From the NCBI RefSeq assembly GCF_000720455.1, contig NZ_JOAK01000009.1:1-64000 (forward strand): a stretch of DNA of 64,000 nt. Reading direction: 5' to 3'. A model generated the notes under the pieces. It was not told the DNA's origin. It saw nothing but the letters and a program-made list of their open reading frames with translations, and did no database searches. The stretch is from Streptomyces virginiae (GTDB taxonomy: Bacteria; Actinomycetota; Actinomycetes; Streptomycetales; Streptomycetaceae). How positions within the stretch are numbered: the stretch's first letter is position 1; every line of letters begins with the position of its first letter. The position numbers and the translations under genes are program-made. Shown here piece by piece: positions 46,605 to 56,800 of this stretch.

Positions 46605-47399
46605 ATGCCCCAGCCACCACTCATCGGACTCACCACCTACCTGGCCGACGCCCGGTGGGGCGAGTGGGACCTGCCCGCCGCAGTGCTGCCTGCGGCCTAC
46701 GCCGGCTGTCTCCAGGCCGCGGGCGGCCGGGCCGTCCTGCTGCCGCCGGACGCCCCGTCGGCAGCGGCCGATCTGGTCGCACGTCTGGACGCGATCGTCC
46801 TGACGGGAGGAGAGGACGTGGATCCCGCCCTGTACGGCGCCCGGCCCCACCCGCGCACGGGGCCGCCGGTCCGCGAGCGCGACCGGTGGGAGCAGGCTGT
46901 ACTGGCCGCCGGTCTCGCCCGCGACATACCCGTGCTCGGAGTGTGCCGGGGTATGCAGCTGATGAACGTACACGCCGGAGGCACCCTCATCCAGCACCTG
47001 CCCGACAGGGTGGGCCATCACGGCCACAACCCCTACCGGGGCCACTTCTGTGCCCACACCGTCACCACCGCGCCGGGGACGCGGATCGGCGCCCTCCTGC
47101 CGGGGACCCGCGAGGTCGCCACGCACCATCATCAGGCGGTGGATCGCCTGGGCGCCGGGTTCATCGTGGCCGCCCGTGCGGCGGACGGCACCGTCGAGGC
47201 GATCGAGAGCACCCGGCACCGCTTCGCCGTGGGCGTCCAGTGGCATCCGGAGATGGGTGTCGACACGCCGGTGGTGCACGCCCTGGTGGATGCCGCCGGT
47301 TTCGCCGCAGACACCGATCGGGCGGCTTCGGTGGCAGGACGGAAAGTGCGCACGGTACGAAACTCGCCGGGCCGGACTTTCCCGACACAGGTGTCTTGA
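46605..47399 (+). CDS. Class I glutamine amidotransferase-like hydrolase (PuuD type)
   Basis: A 264-residue gamma-glutamyl-GABA hydrolase-like protein. LTGGEDVDPALYG, the nucleophile elbow GVCRGMQLMNVHAGG and the catalytic FAVGVQWHPEMG show a complete Cys-His-Glu triad. PuuD-like enzymes hydrolyse gamma-glutamyl amides. Within this cassette it may cleave gamma-glutamyl or related amides to feed amino acid catabolism. ATG 46605 follows GAAAGGAAG. Its stop lies inside a palindrome. Confidence 0.88.
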   Translation: MPQPPLIGLTTYLADARWGEWDLPAAVLPAAYAGCLQAAGGRAVLLPPDAPSAAADLVARLDAIVLTGGEDVDPALYGARPHPRTGPPVRERDRWEQAVLAAGLARDIPVLGVCRGMQLMNVHAGGTLIQHLPDRVGHHGHNPYRGHFCAHTVTTAPGTRIGALLPGTREVATHHHQAVDRLGAGFIVAARAADGTVEAIESTRHRFAVGVQWHPEMGVDTPVVHALVDAAGFAADTDRAASVAGRKVRTVRNSPGRTFPTQVS

Positions 47400-47403
47400 C
47401 ACC
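47384..47403. promoter_or_regulatory. Overlapping palindromes before GntR gene
   Basis: GACACAGGTGTCTTGACACC contains GACAC-AG-GTGTC and GGTGTC-TT-GACACC, so three half-sites in a row. It spans the stop of the upstream gene and ends 27 bp before the GntR start. A second inverted repeat (ACCTGTC/GACAGGT) lies at 47435-47457, inside the first codons. Both could be autoregulatory sites. Confidence 0.45.
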
Positions 47404-47430
47404 CTCCGGCGCACCCATCAGGATCACACC

Positions 47431-48162
47431 GTGAACCTGTCAGACAGCCAGACAGGTGGCCAGGCCCCGCGGCGCGTCAGCGCGATGGAAGCGGTCTTCG
47501 GCCACCTGCGCAGCGCCATCGAGCGCGGTGAGTACGTCGTGGGCGACAAGCTCCCCTCCGAAGCCGAGTTGTGCCGGACCCTGGAAGTCAGCCGGCCCGT
47601 GCTGCGGGAGGCGCTCCGAGCCCTCCAAGCCATCGGCCTGACCGCCTCCAAGAGCGGCAAGGGCACGTTCGTCCTGGCGAACACGGTCGAGGACCCCACC
47701 TTCGGCGACTACGTCGCCAGCGACCTGCTGGAGGTGCGCCGGCACGTCGAGATCCCGGTCGCCGGGTACGCCGCGCTGCGCCGCACCCCGGAGGACCTGG
47801 ACCATCTGGGCCATCTGCTCGACCGGATGGAGCAGGAGACCGACACCACCGCGTGGGTGGCGATGGACACCGTCTTCCACCTGGCGGTGGCCGAGGCATC
47901 CCGCAACCCCGTCTTCCGCCGCGTCATCGAGGAGATCCGCGACGCACTGGCGCGTCAGTCGACCTTCCTCAACGAACTGGGCGGCCGGCGCGAGCAGTCC
48001 AACTGCGAGCACCGGGCGATCCTCGAGGCGCTGGCCGACGGCAGCGAGCACGACGCGGTGGAGGCCATGTCCCACCACCTCCTGAGGGTCGAGACGACCC
48101 TCACAGAAATCGTGCGCCCCCAGCGCGCGGCCACCTCCACGGAAGGCAGACCCGAGGCGTGA
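47431..48162 (+). CDS. GntR/FadR-family regulator
   Basis: A 243-residue GntR regulator of the FadR class. The winged helix has [20 protein letters not shown] and [19 protein letters not shown]. The all-helical FCD domain has [20 protein letters not shown] and [20 protein letters not shown] with metal-binding Asp/His positions. The GTG start at 47431 and the stop overlap with the permease start (GTGA) place it inside the cassette. It probably senses a cassette substrate such as an amino or dicarboxylic acid. Confidence 0.9.
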   Translation: MNLSDSQTGGQAPRRVSAMEAVFGHLRSAIERGEYVVGDKLPSEAELCRTLEVSRPVLREALRALQAIGLTASKSGKGTFVLANTVEDPTFGDYVASDLLEVRRHVEIPVAGYAALRRTPEDLDHLGHLLDRMEQETDTTAWVAMDTVFHLAVAEASRNPVFRRVIEEIRDALARQSTFLNELGGRREQSNCEHRAILEALADGSEHDAVEAMSHHLLRVETTLTEIVRPQRAATSTEGRPEA

Positions 48163-49598
48163 GCGAGCAGTTCCTCAAAGACGAGAAGCGCCCCACGACC
48201 CGTCACGTGGACTCCGGGGACACCGGCTACAGCAAGTCCTTGACACCCCGGCACGTCAACATGATCGCCATCGGGGGTGCGATCGGCACCGGGCTCTTCC
48301 TCGGCGCGGGCGGACGCCTCGCCGACGCCGGCCCCTCACTGTTCGTCGCCTACGCCGTCTGCGGGATCTTCGCGTTCCTCGTCGTACGCGCGCTCGGCGA
48401 GCTCGTCATGTACCGGCCGTCCTCCGGCGCCTTCGTCTCGTACGCCCGGGAGTTCCTCGGGGAGAAGGGCGCGTACACCGCGGGCTGGATGTACTTCCTC
48501 AACTGGGCGACCACCGGCATCGCCGACATCACCGCCGTCGCCACCTACACCCATTACTGGCGCCTGTTCTCCGACGTCCCGCAGTGGGTGATCGCGCTCA
48601 TAGCCCTGGCCGTGGTCCTCACCGTGAACCTCATCTCGGTGCGGATCTTCGGCGAACTGGAGTTCTGGTTCGCCATCGTCAAGGTCGGCGCGCTGGTCGT
48701 CTTCATGGCCATCGGGATCTTCTTCCTCGTGACCCGGCACCCCATCGACGACGCCGTGCCCGGTCCGTCCCTGATCACCGACAACGGCGGGATCTTCCCC
48801 AACGGCCTGCTGCCCATGCTGCTGATCATCCAGGGCGTCATCTTCGCCTACGCCTCCGTCGAGCTGGTCGGAGTCGCGGCCGGTGAGACCGAGAACCCCG
48901 AGGAGATCATGCCGAAGGCGATCAACTCGATCATGTGGCGCGTCGGCCTCTTCTACGTCGGCTCGGTCGTCCTGCTGTCGATGCTGATGCCGTGGAACAG
49001 CTACAGCGCGGGCCAGAGCCCGTTCGTGACCGTGCTCTCCCACATCGGCATCCCGGCGGCCGGCGACGTGATGAATCTGGTCGTTCTCACCGCGGCCATG
49101 TCCTCGCTCAACTCCGGCCTCTACTCCACCGGCCGCATCCTGCGCTCGATGGCCGTCAACGGTTCCGCCCCGCGGTTCACCGCCCGGCTGAGCCGCACCC
49201 AGGTGCCCTACGGCGGCATCCTGCTCACCAGCGGCATGTGCGTCCTCGGCGTCGGGCTCAACTTCGTCGTTCCGGCGGACGCGTTCGAGATCGTGCTCAA
49301 CCTGGCCGCCATCGGCATCCTCGCCACCTGGGGCATGATCATGCTCTGCCACCTCCTCTTCTGGCGGAAGACCCGTGACGGCGAACTGACCCGTCCCTCC
49401 TACCGCCTGCCCGGGTCCCCGTGGACCGAACTCGTGACACTGGCCTTCCTCGCCTCCGTCCTGGTCCTCATGTACGCCGACGGAGGAGCGGCGCGCACCA
49501 CCGTGCTGTGCGTGCCACTGATCGCCGCGGCGCTGGTCGCCGGCTGGTACGCCGTCCGCGGCCGCGTGGCGCGCGCCGCCGCGAAGAGCGAGGGCTGA
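48159..49598 (+). CDS. ansP: Amino acid permease, AnsP-like
   Basis: A 479-residue APC-superfamily permease with twelve helices. [20 protein letters not shown] is the substrate-binding first helix, and [20 protein letters not shown] the conserved loop of the amino acid transporter subgroup. Similarity in length and motifs is to L-asparagine and GABA permeases. Next to an asparaginase and an aspartase, asparagine uptake is the likely role. GTG 48159 overlaps the GntR stop. Confidence 0.87.
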   Translation: MSEQFLKDEKRPTTRHVDSGDTGYSKSLTPRHVNMIAIGGAIGTGLFLGAGGRLADAGPSLFVAYAVCGIFAFLVVRALGELVMYRPSSGAFVSYAREFLGEKGAYTAGWMYFLNWATTGIADITAVATYTHYWRLFSDVPQWVIALIALAVVLTVNLISVRIFGELEFWFAIVKVGALVVFMAIGIFFLVTRHPIDDAVPGPSLITDNGGIFPNGLLPMLLIIQGVIFAYASVELVGVAAGETENPEEIMPKAINSIMWRVGLFYVGSVVLLSMLMPWNSYSAGQSPFVTVLSHIGIPAAGDVMNLVVLTAAMSSLNSGLYSTGRILRSMAVNGSAPRFTARLSRTQVPYGGILLTSGMCVLGVGLNFVVPADAFEIVLNLAAIGILATWGMIMLCHLLFWRKTRDGELTRPSYRLPGSPWTELVTLAFLASVLVLMYADGGAARTTVLCVPLIAAALVAGWYAVRGRVARAAAKSEG

Positions 49599-49688
49599 GC
49601 CGGGCGGCGGGCGCGGCCCGTCCCCCCCGGGCCGGGCCTGCCGCCGGCCACCCCGGTCAGCAGCAACCCACCACCGAACGAGGCAGTG

Positions 49689-50705
49689 ATGCGCAGCAGT
49701 CTCCTCGCGGACGCGCCCGCGATGCGCGAGCCCCAGCATGCACCCGTCGCCCACGCCACCCGGGGCGGCATGATCGAGGGAGTCCACTACGGATCCGTCG
49801 TCGTCCTCGGCGGTAATGGCGACGTCCGGTTGAGCATCGGAGACATCGAGGCCGCCTGCTACCCGCGCTCAGCCCTCAAGCCGGTCCAGGCCCTCGCCAT
49901 GGTGCGGGCCGGGCTGCCGCTCGACGGCGCCCTGCTCTCCCTCTCGATGGGCAGCCACTCCGGCGAGGAGCACCACCTCGCAGGTACCCGGCTGATCCTC
50001 GAACTGGCCGGCCTCACCGAGGACGACCTGCGCAACGTCCCCGACCTGCCGTACGCCCCGGCGGTCCGGGATGCCTGGGTGCGCGAGGGCCGCGGGCCTT
50101 CCCGGCTCGCCCAGAACTGCTCCGGCAAGCACGCGGCGATGCTGTACCTGTGCAAACTGGCCGGCTGGCCCCTGGAGAGCTACCTCGACCCGGGCCACCC
50201 GCTTCAGAGGGCGATCGCCGGGGTCGTCGAGGAACTCACCGGCCAGCACATCGCGAACGTCACCGTCGACGGCTGCGGAGCCCCGCTGTTCGCCGTGTCC
50301 CTGCACGGCCTGGCCCGCGCCGCCGCCCGCATCGCCACGGCCGGTCCGGACACCGCCGGGCGCCGGGTGGCGGACGCGCTGCGCGTCCACCCGGAGATGG
50401 CCTCCGGCACAGGGCGAGACACGGCCCAGCTGATGCGCGCGGTGCCCGGGCTGCTGGCCAAGGACGGCTTCGAGGGCGTCCAGGTGGCCGCGCTGCCCGA
50501 CGGCCGGGCCGTCGCAGTGAAGATCGCCGACGGGGCGGACCGGGCGCGCATCCCGGTGACGGCCGCAGCCCTCGCCCGGGCGGGAGTCGAGCCGCGGCTG
50601 CTCGCCGGGTTCGAGGGCGAGCCCATGACCGGCGGCGGCCGGCCCGTCGGCGGCATCCAGCCGGTGGCGGCGCTGAACCCGCCCAGCATCCCCGCCACCG
50701 CCTGA
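49689..50705 (+). CDS. L-asparaginase, thermolabile (ReAII-like) type
   Basis: A 338-residue enzyme of the asparaginase II family typified by Rhizobium etli ReAII, unrelated to E. coli AnsA/AnsB. Key stretches are ACYPRSALKPVQALAMVRAG, LSMGSHSGEEHHL, RLAQNCSGKHAAMLYLCKLA and VDGCGAPLFAVSLHGLA, which hold the serine-lysine and zinc-cysteine residues described for ReAII. It converts asparagine to aspartate and ammonia. ATG 49689 is used; GTG 49686 is an alternative. Confidence 0.88.
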   Translation: MRSSLLADAPAMREPQHAPVAHATRGGMIEGVHYGSVVVLGGNGDVRLSIGDIEAACYPRSALKPVQALAMVRAGLPLDGALLSLSMGSHSGEEHHLAGTRLILELAGLTEDDLRNVPDLPYAPAVRDAWVREGRGPSRLAQNCSGKHAAMLYLCKLAGWPLESYLDPGHPLQRAIAGVVEELTGQHIANVTVDGCGAPLFAVSLHGLARAAARIATAGPDTAGRRVADALRVHPEMASGTGRDTAQLMRAVPGLLAKDGFEGVQVAALPDGRAVAVKIADGADRARIPVTAAALARAGVEPRLLAGFEGEPMTGGGRPVGGIQPVAALNPPSIPATA

Positions 50706-50761
50706 CTCCATCCCCTTTCACCACCTTGACCCACCCACCTCAGGAAGAGGGCCGCACACCC

Positions 50762-52171
50762 ATGACCGCCGCCACCCGCAGCGAACACGACCTGCTCGGA
50801 GACCGCGAAGTCCCCGCCGACGCCTACTGGGGCGTCCACACCCTGCGCGCCACCGAGAACTTCCCCATCACCGGGACGCCCATCTCCGCCTACCCGCACC
50901 TGATCGACGCCCTCGCCGCCGTCAAGGAGGCCGCCGCCCTCGCCAACGAGGGACTCGGCCTGCTGGAGCCCGCGAAGGCCGCCGCGATCGTCGCCGCCTG
51001 CCAGGAGATCCGCGGCGGGAAGCTGCACGACCAGTTCGTCGTCGACGTCATCCAGGGCGGCGCCGGCACCTCGACCAACATGAACGCCAACGAGGTCATC
51101 GCGAACCGGGCGCTGGAGCTGCTGGGCCATGCCAGGGGCGAGTACCGGCACCTGCACCCCAACGAGGACGTCAACCTCGGCCAGTCCACCAACGACGTCT
51201 ACCCGACCGCCGTGCGGATCGCGACCGTCTCCGCGGTGCGCGGCCTGCTCGGCGCCATGGCCGTCCTCCAGGACACGTTCGCCCGCAAGGCCGTCGAGTT
51301 CCGCGACGTTCTGAAGATGGGCCGCACCCAGTTGCAGGACGCCGTGCCGATGACGCTCGGGCAGGAGTTCTCCGCTTTCGCCGTCATGCTCGACGAGGAC
51401 CGCAGCCGGCTCGCTGAGGCCGTCGAGCTGATCCTTGAGATCAACCTCGGCGCGACCGCGATCGGCACGGGTCTCAACGCCCCCGCCGGATACGCCGAAT
51501 CGGCCCGCCGCCACCTCGCCGACATCACCGGGCTGCCCCTGGTCACCGCGGCCAACCTGGTCGAAGCCACCCAGGACTGCGGCGCGTTCGTCCAGATGTC
51601 CGGTGTACTCAAGCGCATCGCCGTCAAACTGTCCAAGACCTGCAACGACCTGCGCCTGCTGTCCTCCGGGCCGCGCGCGGGCTTCGGCGAGATCAACCTG
51701 CCGCCGGTGCAGGCGGGTTCGAGCATCATGCCCGGCAAGGTCAACCCGGTGATCCCCGAGGTCGTCAACCAGGTCGCGTTCGAGGTGATCGGCAACGACG
51801 TCGCCATCACCATGGCCGCCGAGGCGGGTCAGCTCCAGCTCAACGCCTTCGAGCCGATCATCCTGCACTCGCTGTCGGAGTCCATAACCCACCTGCGCGC
51901 GGCCTGCCTCACCCTCGCCGAGCGCTGCGTGGCCGGCATCACCGCCAACACCGAGGTGCTGCGCGCCACCGTAGAGAACTCCATCGGCCTGGTGACCGCC
52001 CTGAACCCGCACATCGGGTACACGGCCGCCACCGACATCGCCAAGGAAGCCCTCGCCAGTGGCCGGGGTGTGGCCGAGCTGGTCCTGGAGAGGGGCCTGC
52101 TGCCGGCCGAGAAGCTCGCCGCCCTGCTGCGGCCCGAGGTGATCGCGGGAACCGGCGCGACCATGGCCTGA
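50762..52171 (+). CDS. aspA: Aspartate ammonia-lyase
   Basis: A 469-residue aspartase/fumarase superfamily enzyme. GTSTNMNANEVIANRA, LGQSTNDVYPTAVRIA and the signature GSSIMPGKVNPVIPEVVNQV are all present. It deaminates aspartate to fumarate, the last step of the cassette. AspA and class II fumarase are similar, but the N-terminus (EHDLLGDREVPADAYWGVHT) and the asparaginase next door favour aspartase. ATG 50762 follows CAGGAAGAGG. Confidence 0.93.
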   Translation: MTAATRSEHDLLGDREVPADAYWGVHTLRATENFPITGTPISAYPHLIDALAAVKEAAALANEGLGLLEPAKAAAIVAACQEIRGGKLHDQFVVDVIQGGAGTSTNMNANEVIANRALELLGHARGEYRHLHPNEDVNLGQSTNDVYPTAVRIATVSAVRGLLGAMAVLQDTFARKAVEFRDVLKMGRTQLQDAVPMTLGQEFSAFAVMLDEDRSRLAEAVELILEINLGATAIGTGLNAPAGYAESARRHLADITGLPLVTAANLVEATQDCGAFVQMSGVLKRIAVKLSKTCNDLRLLSSGPRAGFGEINLPPVQAGSSIMPGKVNPVIPEVVNQVAFEVIGNDVAITMAAEAGQLQLNAFEPIILHSLSESITHLRAACLTLAERCVAGITANTEVLRATVENSIGLVTALNPHIGYTAATDIAKEALASGRGVAELVLERGLLPAEKLAALLRPEVIAGTGATMA

Positions 52172-52184
52172 CAGGGGTCCGCTG

Positions 52185-52650
52185 TCGGCTTACCGGTCCG
52201 CGTGCGACTCCGGCGCTGCTCCTCACTCCGGCCGTGGCCAGCCGTGGTGCGGAGGGTGGGGTGGCGGTGGCGGGATGGTGGCCGTTCCCGCTCCACGGCG
52301 ATGCGCTGGGCGCGGCCGCCTGCGGGTGCGCGGACTCGTCCGAGCGGACGGCGACGCCGTAGTCCAGCCCGCGTTCCGCCAGGCCGTGGCGGAACGCGGT
52401 GATCTGGCCGTAGCCGGTCGGCGACGATCACCATCGGCTCCAGGCCCCAGGCGACCGCCTCGTCAATGAGGTCCAGAGCCAGGCGCCATTTCTCCCGGTG
52501 CCCGACCTCTTCGGGTAGGCCGGCTTTTATGCGGCGTTCAGTGTCGTCCTGCCACTCGGCGGGCACAAGCAGGCGCCAGTCGCCGTGGGACCACGCGGAG
52601 GTGCTGCGGGCCGTGTCGCTCCCGTGCTCGTGTACCACGTGCGACCGCAG
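52185..52650 (-). pseudogene. IS701-like transposase remnant
   Basis: Leftward fragment of a DDE transposase. TERRIKAGLPEEVGHREKWRL and EAVAWGLEPMVIVAD are in one frame; near 52415 the frame shifts and GYGQITAFRHGLAERGLDYG continues in another. Both ends are missing. The frameshift fits loss of two bases from a GCCGACGCCGGC-like sequence. Confidence 0.7.
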
Positions 52651-52693
52651 GCCAGGATGCGTCGCCGTCCGAGTGGAAACATCCAGCCACCCG

Positions 52694-53030
52694 TCAGGCC
52701 ACTGGCACTTCGGAGGGTGCGACCCGGGAACTGCTGTGGAGGGTGCGGTGCTGGCTGGGTGTCGTTCCGTAGTGCTCCAGGAACACCTGCCTCATCGTCG
52801 AGGCGGAGCTGAACCCGCAGCGCCTGGCGATCGAGGCCAGCGGCAGTGCCGTGGAGACGAGGAGTTGTGCGGCCGCCTCGGCTCGGGCGGCCCGTACGAA
52901 CTGGGCAGGTGTCTGTCCGAGCTGGTCGAGGAACAGCCGGGCCAGGTGGCGCGCGCTGACTCCCGCGTGCGCGGCGAGCGCGGTGGCGCCGAGGTCGTCG
53001 CCGAGGACCGTGACCACACCGCTCGTACCA
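52694..53030 (-). pseudogene. AraC/GlxA-type regulator remnant
   Basis: Only the C-terminal DNA-binding domain remains: AAHAGVSARHLARLFLDQLG, TPAQFVRAARAEAAAQLL and IARRCGFSSASTMRQVF make the two helix-turn-helix units. The N-terminal sensor domain is absent; the upstream junction abuts another gene fragment. Confidence 0.7.
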
Positions 53031-53252
53031 ACGTCTCTGCCTGACTGGGCATGGGAGCGCGCAGATGTCCGCCAAGCCCTCCGCACCCGCGATATCGGCA
53101 CCGTGTTCCGCCACGGCCAGCAGTACAGCAGGGCCGGCCAGGCGCGCATCGCGGCTGCCGTCGGCATGACGCAGGCCCGCGTCAACGCCATGGACAGCAA
53201 GGTGTCCCTCTGGAAGATCTTGGCACTCCGCCCGGTGGAGCGCTCGAGCTGA
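53028..53252 (+). pseudogene. XRE-type HTH gene remnant
   Basis: LPDWAWERADVRQALRTRDI followed by GTVFRHGQQ and ARIAAAVGMTQARVNAM matches the N-terminus of Streptomyces XRE-type regulators with a TPR-like body. It stops after about 70 residues at 53250-53252. No body remains. Confidence 0.6.
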
Positions 53253-53259
53253 CTCGCCA

Positions 53260-53800
53260 GTTCCTGACGGGCGGTCGATGTCCTCGCACACCCGATTGAG
53301 CCTTTCCGGGGTCGTGCCGGGTGACGATCAGACGGGCGTGGGCTGTCGCCCGGCAGGGTGTTGTGGAGCCTGGCCAGATGGCCGAGGCGTCGTCGCGGTG
53401 CGGGTCGGGCAGCCGGATCGGGCGGACAGGGATGGTGCGTTCGCGGCCTTCGGCGGCGGCCGTCCACGGGACGGGGCACCCGGAGTAGCACAGGGTGGTC
53501 AGGACGAAGAGGCCGTCGGCGTAGACCTCGACGTACTCGCCAATGGTGAGGATGCGCAGCGTGGCGGCGGGTTCGGTCAGGACGGTCTCGCCGAGCCGGG
53601 CCCCCTCGGGGCCGGTGACCCAGAGGTTCTTGCCGTCGCAGCCGACAACGAGGGCGGCGGGGCTGCCGTCCGGGGAATCGGTCCGGAGAACAGCGTCGAC
53701 GGGCCCGGTGAGGCCGATGTCGCCGACTGCGTGCGGGGCGGGGTGCTCCGTTTCCTCGCCGAGCCAGAGGCGCGCTATAGGTCACGAGCTGGCAGCGTGA
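53260..53800 (-). pseudogene. Unrecognised gene fragment
   Basis: One leftward frame reads as plausible protein with normal codon bias: DAVLRTDSPDGSPAALVVGC, GKNLWVTGPEGARLGETVLT and ILTIGEYVEVYADGLFVLTT. The pattern is like beta-propeller blades. A stop at about 53780 cuts its front, and it has no clear start. It is probably debris. Confidence 0.4.
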
Positions 53801-53880
53801 ACGGAGCGCCTGCCGATGGTAGCCAGGTGAATTCGGCCTCGTAGACAGCTGCGGCCTTGTCGCAGAGGCCTCGAGGCAGG

Positions 53881-56800
53881 TCAGCGCCGGGCAGACAGTC
53901 CTGAGTCGGCTGAGGGTTCCTCCCGCGAGGCGTGGCGCCGCGTTTCCGCGTCGAGCGCCGAGCGGAGGCGATCTGCGTACGGCAGGTCTCCGTGCCGGGC
54001 CAACCAGCCGGCTGCCAGACGCATCACGTGGACTCTCTGGCTCGGCGAGAGCGCCGGGAGAGAGAGCAGATCCTCGATGACCAGACATACCTTCGGCCCC
54101 GTGCCGTGCGCTTCCAGCCAGTTCAGGGCGTTGTCGACGGCGCGGGATCGTCGGTCCTCGTCGAGTGCCGGGTGGCGCAGGACACCGGAGAGCACGGAGC
54201 GGGACTTCATCGACCGGTCGGTGCTCAGTCGGTCCAGAGCGATGTCAATGCCGATGTGTGCCTGTACGACGGACAGGTCTGTGCGTGTGAGGAAGGAAGC
54301 GAGCACCGGGCGCTGGACCTTGCCGCCGTGGCAGGCGAGCCACTGCAGGCTGACGTCCGCGATCGACCGTGCCTGATCGCGCGTCAGCCCACGGAGCTGG
54401 CTGAGCATGACGGCCATGAGCACGTGATCATCCGGACGTGCGAGGAGCGCGGCGCATCCGAGACGGATGGCACGCTGCAGCTGTGCGGACGGCAGGTCCG
54501 GCACGCGCAGGAGGGCGCCCAGAACGGAACCGACCGCCTCGTGGTCAGGGCGGCTGTCGAGCCACGTGAAGGCGAGCGTGACGGCGGTCCGAGCCTGGTC
54601 CTGGGTGAGTTCCTCGTAGTGGATGAGCAGGCGAAGGAGTATGGCCGGGCCGGACTGGGCGTCAGGTTGCGACCTCAGCCGTTCAAGGAGAAGGGCGGCG
54701 GAGTCCGCAACGCTGTCGGTGGACAGCAGCGTGCCCAGGACGCGGGAGCCTGCCGGGTTGCCGGCAGGGCCCTCAGCCGCCCACCAACGGGCGACGGCGA
54801 TCACCCTGGGACGCAGCTCCGGCGGACACCCGTCCGTGGACAGGAGTCTGTGCACGACCCGGCCCGTGCTCGGGTACATCTGTCCCGTCTCCAGCCAGTC
54901 CAGTGCGCTTCGGATCAATGTCGCGCGGTCCGGGTCCGGGAGGTGGTGGTCTTCGAGCAGAGCACACAGTTCCGGACCGATGTTCACGGCCGGGCGCAGA
55001 TCGGAACGCAGCCACACGAGGCCGTGGTCCACGAGCTTCCGGCGGGCGACCGCGTCGATGTCCGCACGCTGCAGGAACATACGCATCACGGGTGCGACTC
55101 CGACGGACCGGTACGGAGTGAGCCACGCCAGTACGCCCGCGACCACTCTCTCCAGTCGATCCCTGGAGTGGTCCATGCCGAGCAGGCGTTTCCACAGCGC
55201 GGGCGTATGACGCCAGTCGGGCCGGGAAGACACCCAAGCGAGGGTGCAGTCGACCACCAGGTCTTCAGTGCTCGGCGAAAGGTCGGGGCGTTCGATCAGT
55301 GCGAGCAGAAGATGCTCCGTGTCGGTCTGTCCGCCCCGGCGGACGAGCCATCCGACGGAAGCCTCGACAAGGAACGAGGGAGCGGGATCCATGCCTCTCA
55401 GGGCGGCGGTGAGGAACGGCTGCGCGGTGTGGTCGGCCTCGGCGCGGGAGAGCCAGGGACCAACCAGCGTGTTCCATACGGAGCGGTCGAACCCTTGCCA
55501 GGGCCGGCTCGTCACCATCGTCAGCAGCGCCTGGCCGCCGTCGTCACCGGCGCCCGCCAGGAGATGGCCGAGCGGATCCACCTGGGCCGTGAGCCATTCC
55601 CCGCAATAGCGCTCCAGGGCGGCGATCCGATGGGCCGGGCCGTGCGCTGCCATGTCGACGGCGAGCCGTCGGAGATGGCCGGTGAATACGGAGAACGTTC
55701 GTGCATGCCGCGTGAACGCAGCAAAGAGTGCACCAGCAGCGGCTGCGTCGATGCTCCATCCGGGAGAAGGCATCAGTGACTGCAGCAGGAGTTCGTCGGT
55801 GACGATGTCGTGGACCACGATCAGCTGTCCGCCGACCTCATCGAGCCACCCAAGAGAGATCAGCGTGTCGACTACGCGCCGCCCCCCGAATGGAACAGCC
55901 AGCCCACCGGCCAGCGTAAGGAAGGTGTCGATGGTCTGTTCGACGACCATTCGGGACTGCGGGCTCGCCGCGACCGCCACGGTGAAGGCCAGCTGCTCGA
56001 TGGCAGGGGTGGTGATACCCAAGGGGGAGGGGCTGAGTGCGGGTCCCGTGGCGAGCGCGTCCCGGCGCATGCCCTCGCGCAGCCAGTCCAGCAGCTCGCC
56101 GGGCCGGACCGATGCCGCCACTCCCGGTGTGTGCTGGGCCAGCCCCTGCTCCTCGATCGCCCGCGCGATCAACAGCGCGATTACCGGACGCCGCCCGCAG
56201 ATCTGGGACAGTGCCTCGTTCCCCCATCGGCGCACGGTCTCGGGTGCGGCGCGGTGGACGACCTGGTCGATGATTGCGGACTGGTGTGGCCAGTCCTCTC
56301 GTACATAGATCTCGTCAAGCACTCGGCTGCTGCCACGGAGCTGAACCGTGCTCAGGGATCCGGGCCGCACGGAGGCCAGGCACGCCACGGTCACGCCTCG
56401 TCGCTTGGCCTCAGGGATCAGCACGTCGGCGAGGACGCGCAGGTCGACCTGTGGGCAGGCATCGAGGTAGTCCAGTACCAGCAGCACCCGTCGGCGCCCG
56501 CACGAGACGACGGATGCGGCCACGTCGTCGACCGTTACGGCGCTGTCGGGCTGGACGTGCAGGACTTGCCAGCCCGCGCGGTCCGCCCGGTGCGCAACCT
56601 CGAAGCAAGTCCGCGTCTTGCCCGAACCGGCTGGTCCCACCAGCAGCGCCCCTCGTGAACGGCCAGTGCTCAGCTGGGCGAACAGGTGGTCCGGATGCGA
56701 TGCGTGGTCCATCCCCGGATGGATGAAGGGCAAGTGCTCCTCGTCGAGGAAGCTGCGCCGTCCAAGCAGGCGCCGTATGACCTCGGCATGGGTGCGTACG

